Under the pieces are notes generated by a model. The model was not told where the DNA came from and searched no databases. It worked only from the letters and a program-made list of their open reading frames with translations. A stretch of 64,000 nucleotides of DNA from Streptomyces sp. YIM 130001. Its GTDB lineage: Bacteria > Actinomycetota > Actinomycetes > Streptomycetales > Streptomycetaceae. Every line of letters starts with the position of its first letter. Position 1 is the first letter of the stretch. A program made the position numbers and the translations under genes. This document shows, one piece after another, positions 20,169 through 28,340 of the stretch. The stretch is from assembly GCF_003574445.1 (NCBI RefSeq), contig NZ_KZ984552.1, forward strand, positions 310,001 to 374,000. Direction: 5' to 3'.

Positions 20169-21199
20169 AGCAGTGTGGTCACCAGCTGGACGAAGGCGGC
20201 AGCGACCAACTGCACCACCCAGCTGACCAGCAGCACGACGACGAAGGCGATGCCGAGGTCCGGCACCATCCGGGCGTAGATCTCGGAGACGTCGGGCTGG
20301 GTGCTCGCGTCCGGTTGGTACGCCACCGGGTCGGGTCCTGCGAGCATCAGCGGCAGCTGCATCGCGTACATGGCGATGGCGGCCATCGCCATGGTGAGCA
20401 GCAGGATGCCGAACGTCCGCCACCAGGCGCCGCGGATCAGATGGGCGGAACGCCGGATCGCGCGCAGCGGACCTGCGGATTCCAGTACGGCCGCGGCCGG
20501 AGCGAGACTGACCAGCACCATCAGCCAGACCGCCAGCGGCACCAGGACGAGCAGGAGCAGGAACAGCAGCCCGACCGGGAAGGTGCTCTCGCCGAGCGAG
20601 GCCACGGACAGGACCATGCCGACCATCAGCAGCGCGAACACCACGATCACGGCCAGCATCATCAGGTACATCAGGAACGTCACGCCGAGCACGGCAGGAG
20701 TGCGCCGCCAGGCCTTCCGCCAGACCGCGCCGAACGTCGTCCGCCGCCCGACCACGGCGTGCTCGACGACCGTCGGGCTTGCCGCCATGACGAAGGAGTT
20801 GACGATCAACGAGGCGAGCATGGTCACGCCCCAGGTCACGGCCAGGGTGCCGAGGCCGGTTCGTACCTCGGCCCACGAGGGCGCGTCTCCCGACTCCAGC
20901 AGATCGCTGAGCGACCGGCGCAGATCGTCGCCCAGGAACGCGTACACGAGGGCCAGCAGGCCGATGCCGAGGGCGATCAGCGCGGCGTAGGCGACGGCGG
21001 TCACGCCGAACAGCGGTCCGGCGTACCGGCGCAGGGTGGCGAAGGCGCCGCCGTAGATGTGGTTGATGCCGAGTGGTGCGAGCGGTATGACACCGGGCTT
21101 CGGCGGAGGCGGCGGGGGTGGAGTCATCCCCCAGAACGGTCCGTACGGACCAGGAGGTCCGTAGTGATTCTGGGGTCCCCACCCTGAGTTGTGCGACAT
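20099..21199 (-). CDS. Polytopic membrane protein (glycerophosphodiester phosphodiesterase membrane-domain type)
   Basis: The protein has 366 residues. It begins with a Gly/Pro/Tyr-rich cytosolic segment (MSHNSGWGPQNHYGPPGPYGPFWGMTPPPPPPPKPGVIPLAPLGINHIYGGAFATLRRY) followed by about six to eight transmembrane helices. The PLGINHIYGGAF entry motif and the RRSAHLIRGAWWRTFGILLL segment are typical of the DUF7847/GPDPase membrane-domain family common in Actinobacteria. The function is unknown; there is no catalytic domain. It overlaps the esterase gene tail to tail by 70 nt. Confidence 0.82.
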   Translation of the reverse strand: MSHNSGWGPQNHYGPPGPYGPFWGMTPPPPPPPKPGVIPLAPLGINHIYGGAFATLRRYAGPLFGVTAVAYAALIALGIGLLALVYAFLGDDLRRSLSDLLESGDAPSWAEVRTGLGTLAVTWGVTMLASLIVNSFVMAASPTVVEHAVVGRRTTFGAVWRKAWRRTPAVLGVTFLMYLMMLAVIVVFALLMVGMVLSVASLGESTFPVGLLFLLLLVLVPLAVWLMVLVSLAPAAAVLESAGPLRAIRRSAHLIRGAWWRTFGILLLTMAMAAIAMYAMQLPLMLAGPDPVAYQPDASTQPDVSEIYARMVPDLGIAFVVVLLVSWVVQLVAAAFVQLVTTLLYVDRRIRTEGLADALAESAAPR

Positions 21200-21270
21200 G
21201 GCGGGTCATATTAGGCCACGCGTTCGGCTGCCGGTGGGCCGGTCCTGGCACGGGTGCGGCCGATCCGTGC

Positions 21271-21312
21271 ATCGTTGTGTACAGGTGTACGCAACGATGT
21301 GTACTCTCGTAC
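21271..21312. promoter_or_regulatory. Operator dyad and promoter of the SMR-tetR operon
   Basis: A 28-bp dyad runs from 21271 to 21298: ATCGTTG-T-GTACA ... TGTAC-G-CAACGAT, with only the central GG and one flanking pair (21278/21291) unmatched. Immediately downstream a second GTAC-TCTC-GTAC element (21301-21312) contains the likely -10, TACTCT (21302-21307), 7 nt before the ATG. The dyad is the probable binding site for the TetR protein encoded second in the operon. Confidence 0.7.
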
Positions 21313-21314
21313 GT

Positions 21315-21635
21315 ATGCCATACGGACTGCTGGCCGCGGCCATCGCGGCGGAGGTCGCCGGCACTACGGCGATGAAGTACAGCGAAGGCTTCACCAGGCT
21401 GTGGCCCTCGCTCGGCACGGTCGCGGGATACGTCCTGGCGTTCACGATGCTCGCGCACGCCCTGAAGTCCATGCAGGTCGGCACCGCCTACGCGATCTGG
21501 GCCGGCGTCGGCACCGCCGCGGTCGCCGTGATCGGCGTGATCTTCCTCGGCGAGAGCGCGAACGCCGCCAAGCTCGCCGGGATCGCCCTGGTCATCGGCG
21601 GCGTCGTCCTGCTGAACCTGGGCGGTGCGCACTGA
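21315..21635 (+). CDS. SMR (EmrE-type) multidrug efflux protein
   Basis: The protein has 106 residues and four transmembrane helices. It starts MPYGLLAAAIAAEVAGTTAMKYSEGFTRLWPS with the essential membrane-embedded glutamate at position 13. The middle contains GTAYAIWAGVGTAAVAVIG, the SMR signature. It exports lipophilic cations in exchange for protons as a dimer. An in-frame extension upstream (from 21189) would run through the operator and has no SMR similarity, so ATG 21315 was chosen. The start appears leaderless. Its stop overlaps the tetR ATG (TGATG). Confidence 0.94.
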   Translation: MPYGLLAAAIAAEVAGTTAMKYSEGFTRLWPSLGTVAGYVLAFTMLAHALKSMQVGTAYAIWAGVGTAAVAVIGVIFLGESANAAKLAGIALVIGGVVLLNLGGAH

Positions 21636-22174
21636 TGGCCAGGCGCTACGACCCGGAGCGGCGGCAGCGGATCATCGACGCGGCGATCCGGGTGGTCGGC
21701 CGCGCGGGCATCGCGGGGCTCACCCACCGCTCCGTCGCCGCCGAGGCGGACGTGCCGCTCGGCTCCACCACGTACCACTTCAAGGATCTCGACGATCTGA
21801 TGGTGGCCGCGCTCCGGCAGACCAACGAGGGCTTCGCCAAGGCGGTCAGGAGTCAGGGCGCCTTCGAGGACCCCCGCCGCGACCTCGCCGAGGAGCTGGC
21901 CCTCGTGACGGCCGAATGGCTCGGTGGCGAGCGCGCGAGCACGGAGCTGGAGTACGAGCTCTACCTGGCCGCGCTGCGCCGGCCCGCGCTGCGCCCCGTC
22001 GCCGCCGAGTGGTGCACGGAACTCTCCGACCTGCTCGCCCAGCGCACCGACGCCGTCACGGCCTGCGCCCTGGTCGCCCTCGTCGACGGCATCTGCCTGC
22101 AGGTCCTGCTCACCGGCAGCGACTTCGACGAGGCGTACGCGCGGGAGATGTACGGGCGGGTGCTGCGGGGCTGA
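21635..22174 (+). CDS. TetR family regulator of the SMR pump
   Basis: The protein has 179 residues. The N-terminal HTH is [52 protein letters not shown], a classic TetR domain. The C-terminal ligand domain (about residues 60-179) is variable. It is translationally coupled to the SMR gene by a one-base overlap and probably represses the shared promoter at the 28-bp dyad until a pump substrate binds. Confidence 0.92.
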   Translation: MARRYDPERRQRIIDAAIRVVGRAGIAGLTHRSVAAEADVPLGSTTYHFKDLDDLMVAALRQTNEGFAKAVRSQGAFEDPRRDLAEELALVTAEWLGGERASTELEYELYLAALRRPALRPVAAEWCTELSDLLAQRTDAVTACALVALVDGICLQVLLTGSDFDEAYAREMYGRVLRG

Positions 22175-22225
22175 GCGGGCCGCCCGGACGGTGAGACCGG
22201 TTCGCCTCGGCCGGTGCGGGCCGGT

Positions 22226-22231
22226 TAGGTT
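22226..22231 (+). promoter_or_regulatory. -10 element of dapD (leaderless)
   Basis: TAGGTT is followed by 7 nt and the ATG at 22239. There is no ribosome binding site between tetR and dapD. Confidence 0.5.
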
Positions 22232-22238
22232 GGCGCTC

Positions 22239-23228
22239 ATGACCGACACGACTGCTACACGCACCACCGGCGCCGCCGCTGCCGGGCTCGCCACCGTCGC
22301 CGCCGACGGCACCGTCCTCGACACCTGGTTCCCCGCCCCCGAGCTCTCCGAGGCCCCCGGCCCGGCGGGCACGGAGCAGCTGACCGCCGAGCGCGCGGCC
22401 GAACTGCTCGGCGCGGGCGCGGCCAAGGCCCTGCGCGAGGACGAGCTGCGCGGCGTCCGCATCATCGCGGTCCGTACGGTCATCGGCTCGCTGGACGACA
22501 AGCCGCTGGACGCGCACGACGTGTACCTGCGTCTGCACCTGCTCTCGCACCGCCTGGTGAAGCCGCACGGCGTGAACCTGGACGGCCAGTTCGCCTTCCT
22601 GCCCAACGTCGCCTGGACCTCGCTCGGCCCCGTGGCCGTCGACCAGCTCGAGACGGTCCGCCTGAACGCCCGCGCCGCCGGACTGCACCTGTCGGTCACC
22701 AGCGTCGACAAGTTCCCGCGGATGACGGACTACGTGGCGCCGAAGGGCGTCCGTATCGCCGACGCCGACCGTGTCCGGCTCGGTGCGCACCTCGCCGAGG
22801 GCACCACGGTGATGCACGAGGGCTTCGTGAACTTCAACGCGGGCACGCTCGGCACCTCCATGGTCGAGGGCCGGATCTCCGCGGGCGTCGTCATCGGCGA
22901 CGGCTCGGACATCGGTGGCGGCGCCTCCACCATGGGCACCCTCTCCGGCGGTGGCAAGGAGCGCATCGTGATCGGCGAGCGCTGCCTGATCGGCGCCGAG
23001 GCGGGCATCGGCATCGCGCTCGGCGACGAGTGCGTGGTCGAGGCCGGCCTCTACGTCACGGCCGGCACCCGGATCACGATGCCCGACGGCGAGATCGTCA
23101 AGGCCCGCGAACTCTCCGGAGCCGACAACATCCTCTTCCGCCGCAACTCGGTCACCGGCGCCGTCGAGGCCCGCCCGAACAACGCGGTCTGGGGCGGCCT
23201 GAACGACGTCCTGCACAGCAACAACTGA
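22239..23228 (+). CDS. dapD: Tetrahydrodipicolinate N-succinyltransferase
   Basis: The protein has 329 residues, the longer actinobacterial DapD type. It transfers succinyl from succinyl-CoA to tetrahydrodipicolinate in the lysine/meso-diaminopimelate pathway. A left-handed beta-helix of hexapeptide repeats spans about residues 165-280 ([52 protein letters not shown]). A longer open frame upstream is antisense or shadow coding; ATG 22239 is preceded by a -10 hexamer. A DapA-like gene lies nearby on the minus strand. Confidence 0.95.
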   Translation: MTDTTATRTTGAAAAGLATVAADGTVLDTWFPAPELSEAPGPAGTEQLTAERAAELLGAGAAKALREDELRGVRIIAVRTVIGSLDDKPLDAHDVYLRLHLLSHRLVKPHGVNLDGQFAFLPNVAWTSLGPVAVDQLETVRLNARAAGLHLSVTSVDKFPRMTDYVAPKGVRIADADRVRLGAHLAEGTTVMHEGFVNFNAGTLGTSMVEGRISAGVVIGDGSDIGGGASTMGTLSGGGKERIVIGERCLIGAEAGIGIALGDECVVEAGLYVTAGTRITMPDGEIVKARELSGADNILFRRNSVTGAVEARPNNAVWGGLNDVLHSNN

Positions 23229-23310
23229 TCACTGGCGGCCGCGAGGTGCGGCCGCCTGCTCGACCGGGACCTCGAACTGCCGCTGGAACGGCGGCAGTTG
23301 GACGGGCCGG

Positions 23311-23586
23311 TCACCGATGAGCGCTCTTCCGCGGTCCAGGCCCGGCAGGGCGCTCGGGCGTGCGTGGGGCCTGCCGTGCCGCCTGTCCCCGGGTGCCGAG
23401 TTGCGCAGTCCGGCCGCGGCGTGCTCCGGCTCGGATCCCCATCCCGGCCCAGGCCGCCAGCGCGGGCACAACCCCCCTCACGGCTCCCTCGCTCCAGGAG
23501 TCGCCGAGAATCCAGGCCCCTGCTGCTCCGCCCACTACGGCGCAGGGCACCAGCGAGGCCGAGACCGTCAGTACGCGCGTCCACAT
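23311..23586 (-). CDS. Small membrane-anchored hypothetical protein
   Basis: The protein has 91 residues and starts MWTRVLTVSASLVPCAVVGGAAGAWILGDSWSEG. Two short hydrophobic stretches are followed by a basic, Arg/Pro-rich tail without motif. After about residue 55 the other minus frame (ending at 23229 in ...RPVQLPPFQRQFEVPVEQAAAPRGRQ) looks more protein-like, so a natural or sequencing frameshift may have shortened a longer protein. I cannot assign a function. It is convergent with dapD. Confidence 0.5.
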   Translation of the reverse strand: MWTRVLTVSASLVPCAVVGGAAGAWILGDSWSEGAVRGVVPALAAWAGMGIRAGARRGRTAQLGTRGQAARQAPRTPERPAGPGPRKSAHR

Positions 23587-23631
23587 GCCCAGAGTGTGCC
23601 TGTCCGTCGCTGCGGCGCACAGCGGGTCGGG

Positions 23632-24552
23632 TCAGGCGGTGGTCAACTGCTGGTGGGCGGCGACGAGTTCGTGGGTGCGGTCCGGCGAGGCCGGGCGCAG
23701 GGGTGGGCGGGGTGGACCTGCGGGGAGGCCGAGGGCGTCGAGGAGCGCCTTTGCGGTGACGGTGCCGGGTAGGCCCGCGGACATCATCAGGTGGATCAGG
23801 GGCAGGGCGCGACGCTGCAGGAGCGCCGCGTGTGCGGTGTCGCCGGCGTCGAAGGCGTCCAGGACGGCACGGAGCCGGGCCGGTGCGGCGTTCGCGACCG
23901 TGCTGATGAAGCCGGCACCGCCGAGTGCGTACAGCGGCAGGATGTACTCCTCGCAGCCCGGGTAGTACGCCAGGTCGCTGCCGGCCATCACTCGCTGGGT
24001 GCCGAACAGGTCGTAGGCGCAGTCCTTCACGCCGACGATGCGCGGGTGTTCCGCCAGGCGCAGCAAGGTGTCCGGCTCGATGCGGGTTCCGGTGCGGCGC
24101 GGGATGTCGTAGAGCAGCACCGGCAGGCCCGTCGCGTCCGCGACGTCCGTGAAGTGCGCGGCGACCGCGTCCTGCGGCGGACGTGTGTAGTACGGCGTGA
24201 CGACGAGCAGCCCGTCCGCGCCCGCCTGCTCGGCCGTCCGCGCCTGCTCGACGGTGTGCGCCGTGTCCGCGCTGCCGATTCCGGCGACCACGGTGGCCCG
24301 TTCGCCCACGGCCTCGGACACCGCGCGGACGAGCGTGGACCTCTCGCTGTCGTTCAGAGTGGCCGACTCGCCGGTGGTGCCGGACAGGACCAGGCCGTCG
24401 CAGCCCTGGTCCACGAGCCGCATGGCGAGCTGTTGCGCGCCGTCCGTATCCAGGTCCAGTGTCTCGGTGAAGGGCGTGATCATCGCGCAGAGGGCGCGGC
24501 CGAAGGGTGGGTTCATGTCGACAGTGTCGGTCTTCCGGTTCTTCAGCTCCAC
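23632..24552 (-). CDS. DapA-family dihydrodipicolinate synthase / N-acetylneuraminate lyase-type protein
   Basis: The protein has 306 residues and a TIM barrel. It shows the DHDPS residues: GTTGES (about residue 59), YYTRPPQ tyrosine, YDIPRRTGT tyrosine and the Schiff-base lysine in IVGVKDCAYD. The GTG start at 24552 has GGAAG 9 nt upstream; an internal ATG at 24516 (MNPPFGRALCAMITPF) is a possible alternative. Proximity to dapD suggests lysine/DAP synthesis, perhaps as a second dapA. However, the family also contains aldolases of other keto acids, and PRRTGT replaces the usual P-x-R-T-x-V. Confidence 0.85.
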   Translation of the reverse strand: MELKNRKTDTVDMNPPFGRALCAMITPFTETLDLDTDGAQQLAMRLVDQGCDGLVLSGTTGESATLNDSERSTLVRAVSEAVGERATVVAGIGSADTAHTVEQARTAEQAGADGLLVVTPYYTRPPQDAVAAHFTDVADATGLPVLLYDIPRRTGTRIEPDTLLRLAEHPRIVGVKDCAYDLFGTQRVMAGSDLAYYPGCEEYILPLYALGGAGFISTVANAAPARLRAVLDAFDAGDTAHAALLQRRALPLIHLMMSAGLPGTVTAKALLDALGLPAGPPRPPLRPASPDRTHELVAAHQQLTTA

Positions 24553-24613
24553 TTAAAAATGCTTCCGTGGGGTGCGTAGCTCTGCTACGAGGTGGAGCGG
24601 ATCCGAGAGCCGG

Positions 24614-25342
24614 TCAGGGGCCGAAGCGCACGCCCAGGCCCTCGACGTCCACGGCCGGCGCCGGCCCGTCACCGCTGACCGTGACCGCCGTCAGGCCCTC
24701 GCGGTCGCCTTTCTCGAAGTGGACTGCCGCGCCGGGGAGTTGCAGGGAGGAACCCGTCGGTTCGATCCCGATCAGTTCGCCGAGGTCCCGGGCTGCGGCA
24801 CGGGGGTCGCGCGCCGAGACGACCAGGCCCGTGAGGTCGTGAGGGCCGCGCTCGAAGGCGTCGGGGTCGACCGCGGCGAGCAGTGCGTCGCGCGGCGGGT
24901 CGTAGGTGATGAAGAACGGGTGCCACGGGGGTCCGTCCAGGACGAACACCTCGACGAACGACACCCCGTGCTCCGCCAGTTCGACCTCGAACTCGGCGAC
25001 CTCGTGCCCGGCCGCGCGCAGCCGTGCGGCGGTGGCGCGGGCGTCGTCGACGTTCACCGCGAACGTGATCGCACCCGCCGGGCCGGGCAGTGCCTCGATC
25101 GCGGGTCGCAGCAGTTCCACGCCGCGTGCGAAGAGCGAGGTGCGCACGGCCTGCGGATCGGTGACGGTCAGGATCTCGACGTATCGGGTGTCGAGGCGCC
25201 AGCCGCCGTTGTGGAAGCCGGGCATCGCCTCGTTGGTGTGCGCGGGGAGTCCGGTGGCGCGGTACGCGGCGACGGCCTCCGGGACGTCGGGCACATAGTG
25301 CAACAGGTGGTCGAACGCGGGGTGTTCGGCGGGAGGTGTCAT
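24614..25342 (-). CDS. VOC (glyoxalase-like) family protein
   Basis: The protein has 242 residues and two beta-alpha-beta-beta-beta repeats. It starts MTPPAEHPAFDHLLHYVPDVPEAVAAYRATGLPAHTNEAMPGFHNGGWRLDTRYVEIL, matching the glyoxalase-like domain (PF13468 type), with FDHLLHYV and the YVEIL glutamate as the likely metal half-site. The substrate is unknown. The ATG has no ribosome binding site. A 20-bp perfect palindrome abuts it, and within that lies TACCCT (25354-25349 on the minus strand) 6 nt before the start, suggesting a leaderless, repressor-controlled transcript. Confidence 0.85.
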   Translation of the reverse strand: MTPPAEHPAFDHLLHYVPDVPEAVAAYRATGLPAHTNEAMPGFHNGGWRLDTRYVEILTVTDPQAVRTSLFARGVELLRPAIEALPGPAGAITFAVNVDDARATAARLRAAGHEVAEFEVELAEHGVSFVEVFVLDGPPWHPFFITYDPPRDALLAAVDPDAFERGPHDLTGLVVSARDPRAAARDLGELIGIEPTGSSLQLPGAAVHFEKGDREGLTAVTVSGDGPAPAVDVEGLGVRFGP

Positions 25343-25343
25343 C

Positions 25344-25363
25344 GAGTAAGGGTACCCTTACTC
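25344..25363. promoter_or_regulatory. 20-bp perfect palindrome at the VOC gene start
   Basis: GAGTAAGGGTACCCTTACTC is fully self-complementary and begins one base upstream of the VOC start codon. It contains the likely minus-strand -10 (TACCCT), so a bound dimeric repressor would block transcription. No regulator gene is adjacent. Confidence 0.6.
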
Positions 25364-25383
25364 AACTCCGGACTCTCGGGGAT

Positions 25384-25413
25384 TGACTTCAACCAAGGTT
25401 CAAGTCTCAGGAT
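25384..25413 (+). promoter_or_regulatory. MerR-type promoter of the ABM-domain gene
   Basis: -35 TTGACT (25384-25389) is separated by 18 nt from CAGGAT (25408-25413). The spacer is filled by a 22-bp dyad: GACTTCAACC (25385-25394), AA, GGTTCAAGTC (25397-25406), with one mismatched pair. A dyad within an elongated spacer is the hallmark of MerR/SoxR-activated promoters. Confidence 0.6.
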
Positions 25414-25467
25414 GGCGATCACCGGACGGCAGACCGCCCGTCCCCTCCCGAAACCGAGGAGCCCGCC

Positions 25468-26157
25468 ATGTCCGTACGCACCGATCTCCTGCCCCGTATC
25501 GGCAAGCCGGGCGACGGACTCGTCTTCAACAGCACCTGGCGTGTGGGCACCCCCGAACGTCAGCGTGCCGCCGTCGCCCGCACCTGGCGGTCCAGGCCCT
25601 GGCCCCACGCGGGGCTGCTCTCCTACAGCGTGTACACCGGCACCGACGGAGACACCCTGATGCACTACTCGCAGTGGCAGGACAACGACGCCTACGACGA
25701 CTTCGTCCGCACCGGCCGCCCCGACCGCAACGCGGAGATCGACGCGGCGGTCCCCGGCATCGAGCGCGTGGCCCTGTACAAGTACGAGCTGTACCGCCGT
25801 GGCGCACCGGCCGACGGATCCCCGCGGCCCGGCTGCATCGTCACCGTGGAGGTGGAGTTCGACGGCCCCGACCATCAGCGGCAGCGCGACTGGGTCGACG
25901 CGGTCTTCGACGCGCTGGACGCGGACGAGCCGCTCCCGGGCGGTATCGGAGCCCACTTCCACACCGGTGTCGACGGCACCCGCGTGCTCAACTACGCCGA
26001 GTGGGAGAGCGAGCGGGCCCATATCGCGGCACTGGCCGCCCCGGGCCGCGGAGTCGGGTCGGCGACCGACGCCTGGCACCGTGTCCAGCACTTCCCCGGA
26101 CTGGTCCGCAGCACGGTCAGGCGTTACGTGCCGGCCATCAGTCTCAGCCCTCGGTGA
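25468..26157 (+). CDS. Antibiotic biosynthesis monooxygenase (ABM) domain protein
   Basis: The protein has 229 residues. It has two ferredoxin-like ABM repeats: residues about 20-105 (FNSTWRVGTPERQRAAVARTWRS...GLLSYSVYTGTDGDTLMHYSQWQDNDAYDDFV) and 120-220 (VTVEVEFDGPDHQRQRDWVDAVFDAL...GAHFHTGVDGTRVLNYAEWESERAHIAAL). Such proteins act on quinones or small aromatics or bind them. GAGGAGCCCGCC precedes the ATG. A MerR-like promoter dyad upstream suggests induction by a small molecule or redox signal. Confidence 0.88.
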   Translation: MSVRTDLLPRIGKPGDGLVFNSTWRVGTPERQRAAVARTWRSRPWPHAGLLSYSVYTGTDGDTLMHYSQWQDNDAYDDFVRTGRPDRNAEIDAAVPGIERVALYKYELYRRGAPADGSPRPGCIVTVEVEFDGPDHQRQRDWVDAVFDALDADEPLPGGIGAHFHTGVDGTRVLNYAEWESERAHIAALAAPGRGVGSATDAWHRVQHFPGLVRSTVRRYVPAISLSPR

Positions 26158-26160
26158 AGC

Positions 26161-26189
26161 GAGGGCGGGTGCGGCCGGCACCCGCCCTC
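26161..26189. terminator. Bidirectional terminator between ABM and nuclease genes
   Basis: GAGGGCGGGTGC (26161-26172), loop GGCCG, GCACCCGCCCTC (26178-26189) form a perfect 12-bp stem between two convergent genes. Confidence 0.85.
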
Positions 26190-26200
26190 TCCTCGCCGCA

Positions 26201-28063
26201 TCACGGCCTGAAGCGGAGCACCTGCGGGTCGTGGTCACTGTTCTGCTCGGCGAACTCGGCGTTGATGTGCACGCTGTCGTACGAGAAACGGCCGATCGAC
26301 GGGCTGGTCAGAATCTGGTCGAGGACCTGGCTGTTGCCCTGGTAGATGTACGAGTACCGCTCGGACCTCGGCAGCGAGGTGACCGCCGCGCGTAGCGCCC
26401 CGCCGTCGGTGAGGGCCTCGGTGGTGGCGGAGAACTCGAAGTCGTTGATGTCGCCGAGCACCAGGACGTCGGCGTTCCGGTCGGCCTGAAGGATCTTCTT
26501 GGTGAAGGTGTTCACCGACGTGGCCTGCAGCAGACGCTGGGCCTCGGAGACACGGTTCGGCGGCTGGTGGTGCGAGGTCAGCGCCTCGTCGCCGCCCTTC
26601 GAGCCGAAGTGGTTCGCGACCACGAACACGCTGCGCCCACGGAAGCTGAACTCGCCCGCGAGCGGCTTACGGCTGTCCTTCCAGGCCGCGTTCGCCGGGT
26701 CGATCCGCCCGGGGGAGTGGGTCAGTGCCGCGTGGCCCTTGGAGCGCACCACGTCCGTGGCGGTGGTGGCGTCGCCGCCCGGCCGGTCGGTGAACGACAC
26801 CCGCTCGGGGTTGAAGAGGAAGACCTGCCGGATGTTGCCGCCCGGCTCGCCGCCGTCCTTCTTGTCCTCGGGGTCGATGCCGCGCCATGCGTACGCGGGA
26901 CCGCCGGCCGCTTCGATGGCCGCGGTGAACTTCTTCAGGGTGGCCTCGGCGCCCACCGTGCCGTCGTCGGTCGCGCCGTTGTCGTCCTGGATCTCCTCGA
27001 GGGCGAGGACGTCGGGACTCGCCAGATTGCGTACGACCGCGTCGGCGAGTGCGTCGAACTTCTCCTGCGGGTCGCCCGCGTCCAGGTTCTCCACGTTGTA
27101 GGTGGCGACGGCCAGTTCGCCCTTGCGCTGCGGGCGGGTCCGCTCGCGCTCCAGGCCCTTGCTCTCGAGGGTGACCGGGGTGCGGGCGGTCAGGGTGTAG
27201 CCGCCGAACTGGTTGAAGTCCAGCGGACCCTCGGTGCCGCCCGCGAGACGGTCACCGACATCGGCCTTCGGGAACGGCTGCTCGTCGACCGGCGTCAGCG
27301 ACTGGATCTGCAGCCGTCCGCCGTTCTGCGCCGTGTAGTCGCCGTAGACCGTGCCGCCGCGGCGGTTGCGGTTCTCGCCGGGCTTCACCGTGACCCACAG
27401 CTCGTCGTACGGGTCGGTGGCGCCCGTGACCCGGGAGGACTTGACCGTCACGTTCATGCCCTCGAGAGACTCGTAGAAGTCGAGGGCGTACGAACGCGGG
27501 CGCAGTGGAAGGGAGTTGATGCTCCCGTCGTCGTCGGGGTCGCCCTCCGGCGCGTAGGCGTCCGGCACCGAGCGGGCGTCGATGACGGCCGCGCGCGGCA
27601 GTTCGTTGCCGGAGGAGGACACGGTCACGGTCGGCTTCGTTATCTGGGTGAGCGACTGATTGCCCGATTCGGCGCCGCCGGGCACGTACTCGGTCACCGT
27701 GCCCGAGACCCGGACCGCATCGCCCACCGCGACGGCCGGCTTCGCGTCGGTGTACACGAACAGGCCCTCGCTGGTGGCCGGATCGTCGTCCCCGTCGCCG
27801 TCGGCCGACTGGATCCAGAACCCGCGCGATCCGTAGTCCCGCACGCCGGTGACGATCCCGGCCACCTCGGACACCTGCTTGCCCGCGTACGGGGACAGAC
27901 GGGTGGAGCCCTGGATGTCGTGGATGGCAGGGCCCGCCGCCGTGGCGGAGCCGGCACCCGCCGCGGTGAGCAGCCCGGCCGCGAGAGCGGTCGTGACGAC
28001 GGCGGCGACGGCCGCGGAACGGCCGCCGGGGGTCGTGGACGCGGTGAGAGTACGGCGTGGCAT
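26201..28063 (-). CDS. Secreted ExeM/NucH-type endonuclease
   Basis: The protein has 620 residues. The signal peptide (MPRRTLTAS...VVTTALAAGLLTAAGAGSATA-AG) is likely cleaved near residue 43. An OB-like/LTD-type N-terminal module follows (IHDIQGSTRLSPYAGKQVSEVAGIVTGVRDYGSRGFWIQSADGDGDDDPATSEGLFVY). The C-terminal endonuclease/exonuclease/phosphatase domain from about residue 310 has VATYNVENL, LALEEIQDD, VVANHFGSKGGDE, LGDINDFEFS and NSDHDPQVLRF motifs. It is an extracellular metal-dependent DNase/phosphodiesterase that probably scavenges nucleic acids. GGAG lies 7 nt before the ATG. Confidence 0.92.
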   Translation of the reverse strand: MPRRTLTASTTPGGRSAAVAAVVTTALAAGLLTAAGAGSATAAGPAIHDIQGSTRLSPYAGKQVSEVAGIVTGVRDYGSRGFWIQSADGDGDDDPATSEGLFVYTDAKPAVAVGDAVRVSGTVTEYVPGGAESGNQSLTQITKPTVTVSSSGNELPRAAVIDARSVPDAYAPEGDPDDDGSINSLPLRPRSYALDFYESLEGMNVTVKSSRVTGATDPYDELWVTVKPGENRNRRGGTVYGDYTAQNGGRLQIQSLTPVDEQPFPKADVGDRLAGGTEGPLDFNQFGGYTLTARTPVTLESKGLERERTRPQRKGELAVATYNVENLDAGDPQEKFDALADAVVRNLASPDVLALEEIQDDNGATDDGTVGAEATLKKFTAAIEAAGGPAYAWRGIDPEDKKDGGEPGGNIRQVFLFNPERVSFTDRPGGDATTATDVVRSKGHAALTHSPGRIDPANAAWKDSRKPLAGEFSFRGRSVFVVANHFGSKGGDEALTSHHQPPNRVSEAQRLLQATSVNTFTKKILQADRNADVLVLGDINDFEFSATTEALTDGGALRAAVTSLPRSERYSYIYQGNSQVLDQILTSPSIGRFSYDSVHINAEFAEQNSDHDPQVLRFRP

Positions 28064-28294
28064 CGAGGGACTCCGTGTGGGGTGAGGGGGGCCTGGGGAG
28101 TTCTACGCGCGTCAATCTCTTGTGTGGCCAGGGGAGTTGTCAAGGGACGCGCGATGTACGCGCCCCGACCGGAACATGAACGTCACCGGCGGCGGCCGTC
28201 CGGATCGGGAACGTCATGACGGCACGTGCGCGGCCGGCCGTTCCCGGAAGAGGGGATCCCCCGGACCAGTGGGCCGTTTGGGGCGAAATCCGTC

Positions 28295-28300
28295 TACGCT
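28295..28300 (+). promoter_or_regulatory. Candidate -10 of the 492-aa gene
   Basis: TACGCT would place a transcript start near 28307, giving a leader of about 35 nt that contains AAGGAG (28325-28330) 10 nt before the ATG. The rest of the 277-nt gap back to the nuclease start shows only an 8-bp inverted repeat, CGCGCGTC (28106-28113)/GACGCGCG (28146-28153). Confidence 0.4.
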
Positions 28301-28340
28301 GGGCCCCGCCCGACCCCGTATGCGCAAGGAGACCCCGCAG

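Noticed and set aside
18366-21632. 1088-codon minus-strand open frame across the esterase and SMR genes
   Set aside because: It runs over the suf terminator, the esterase and the operator dyad without protein-like sequence; the real minus gene here is the membrane protein ending at 20099.
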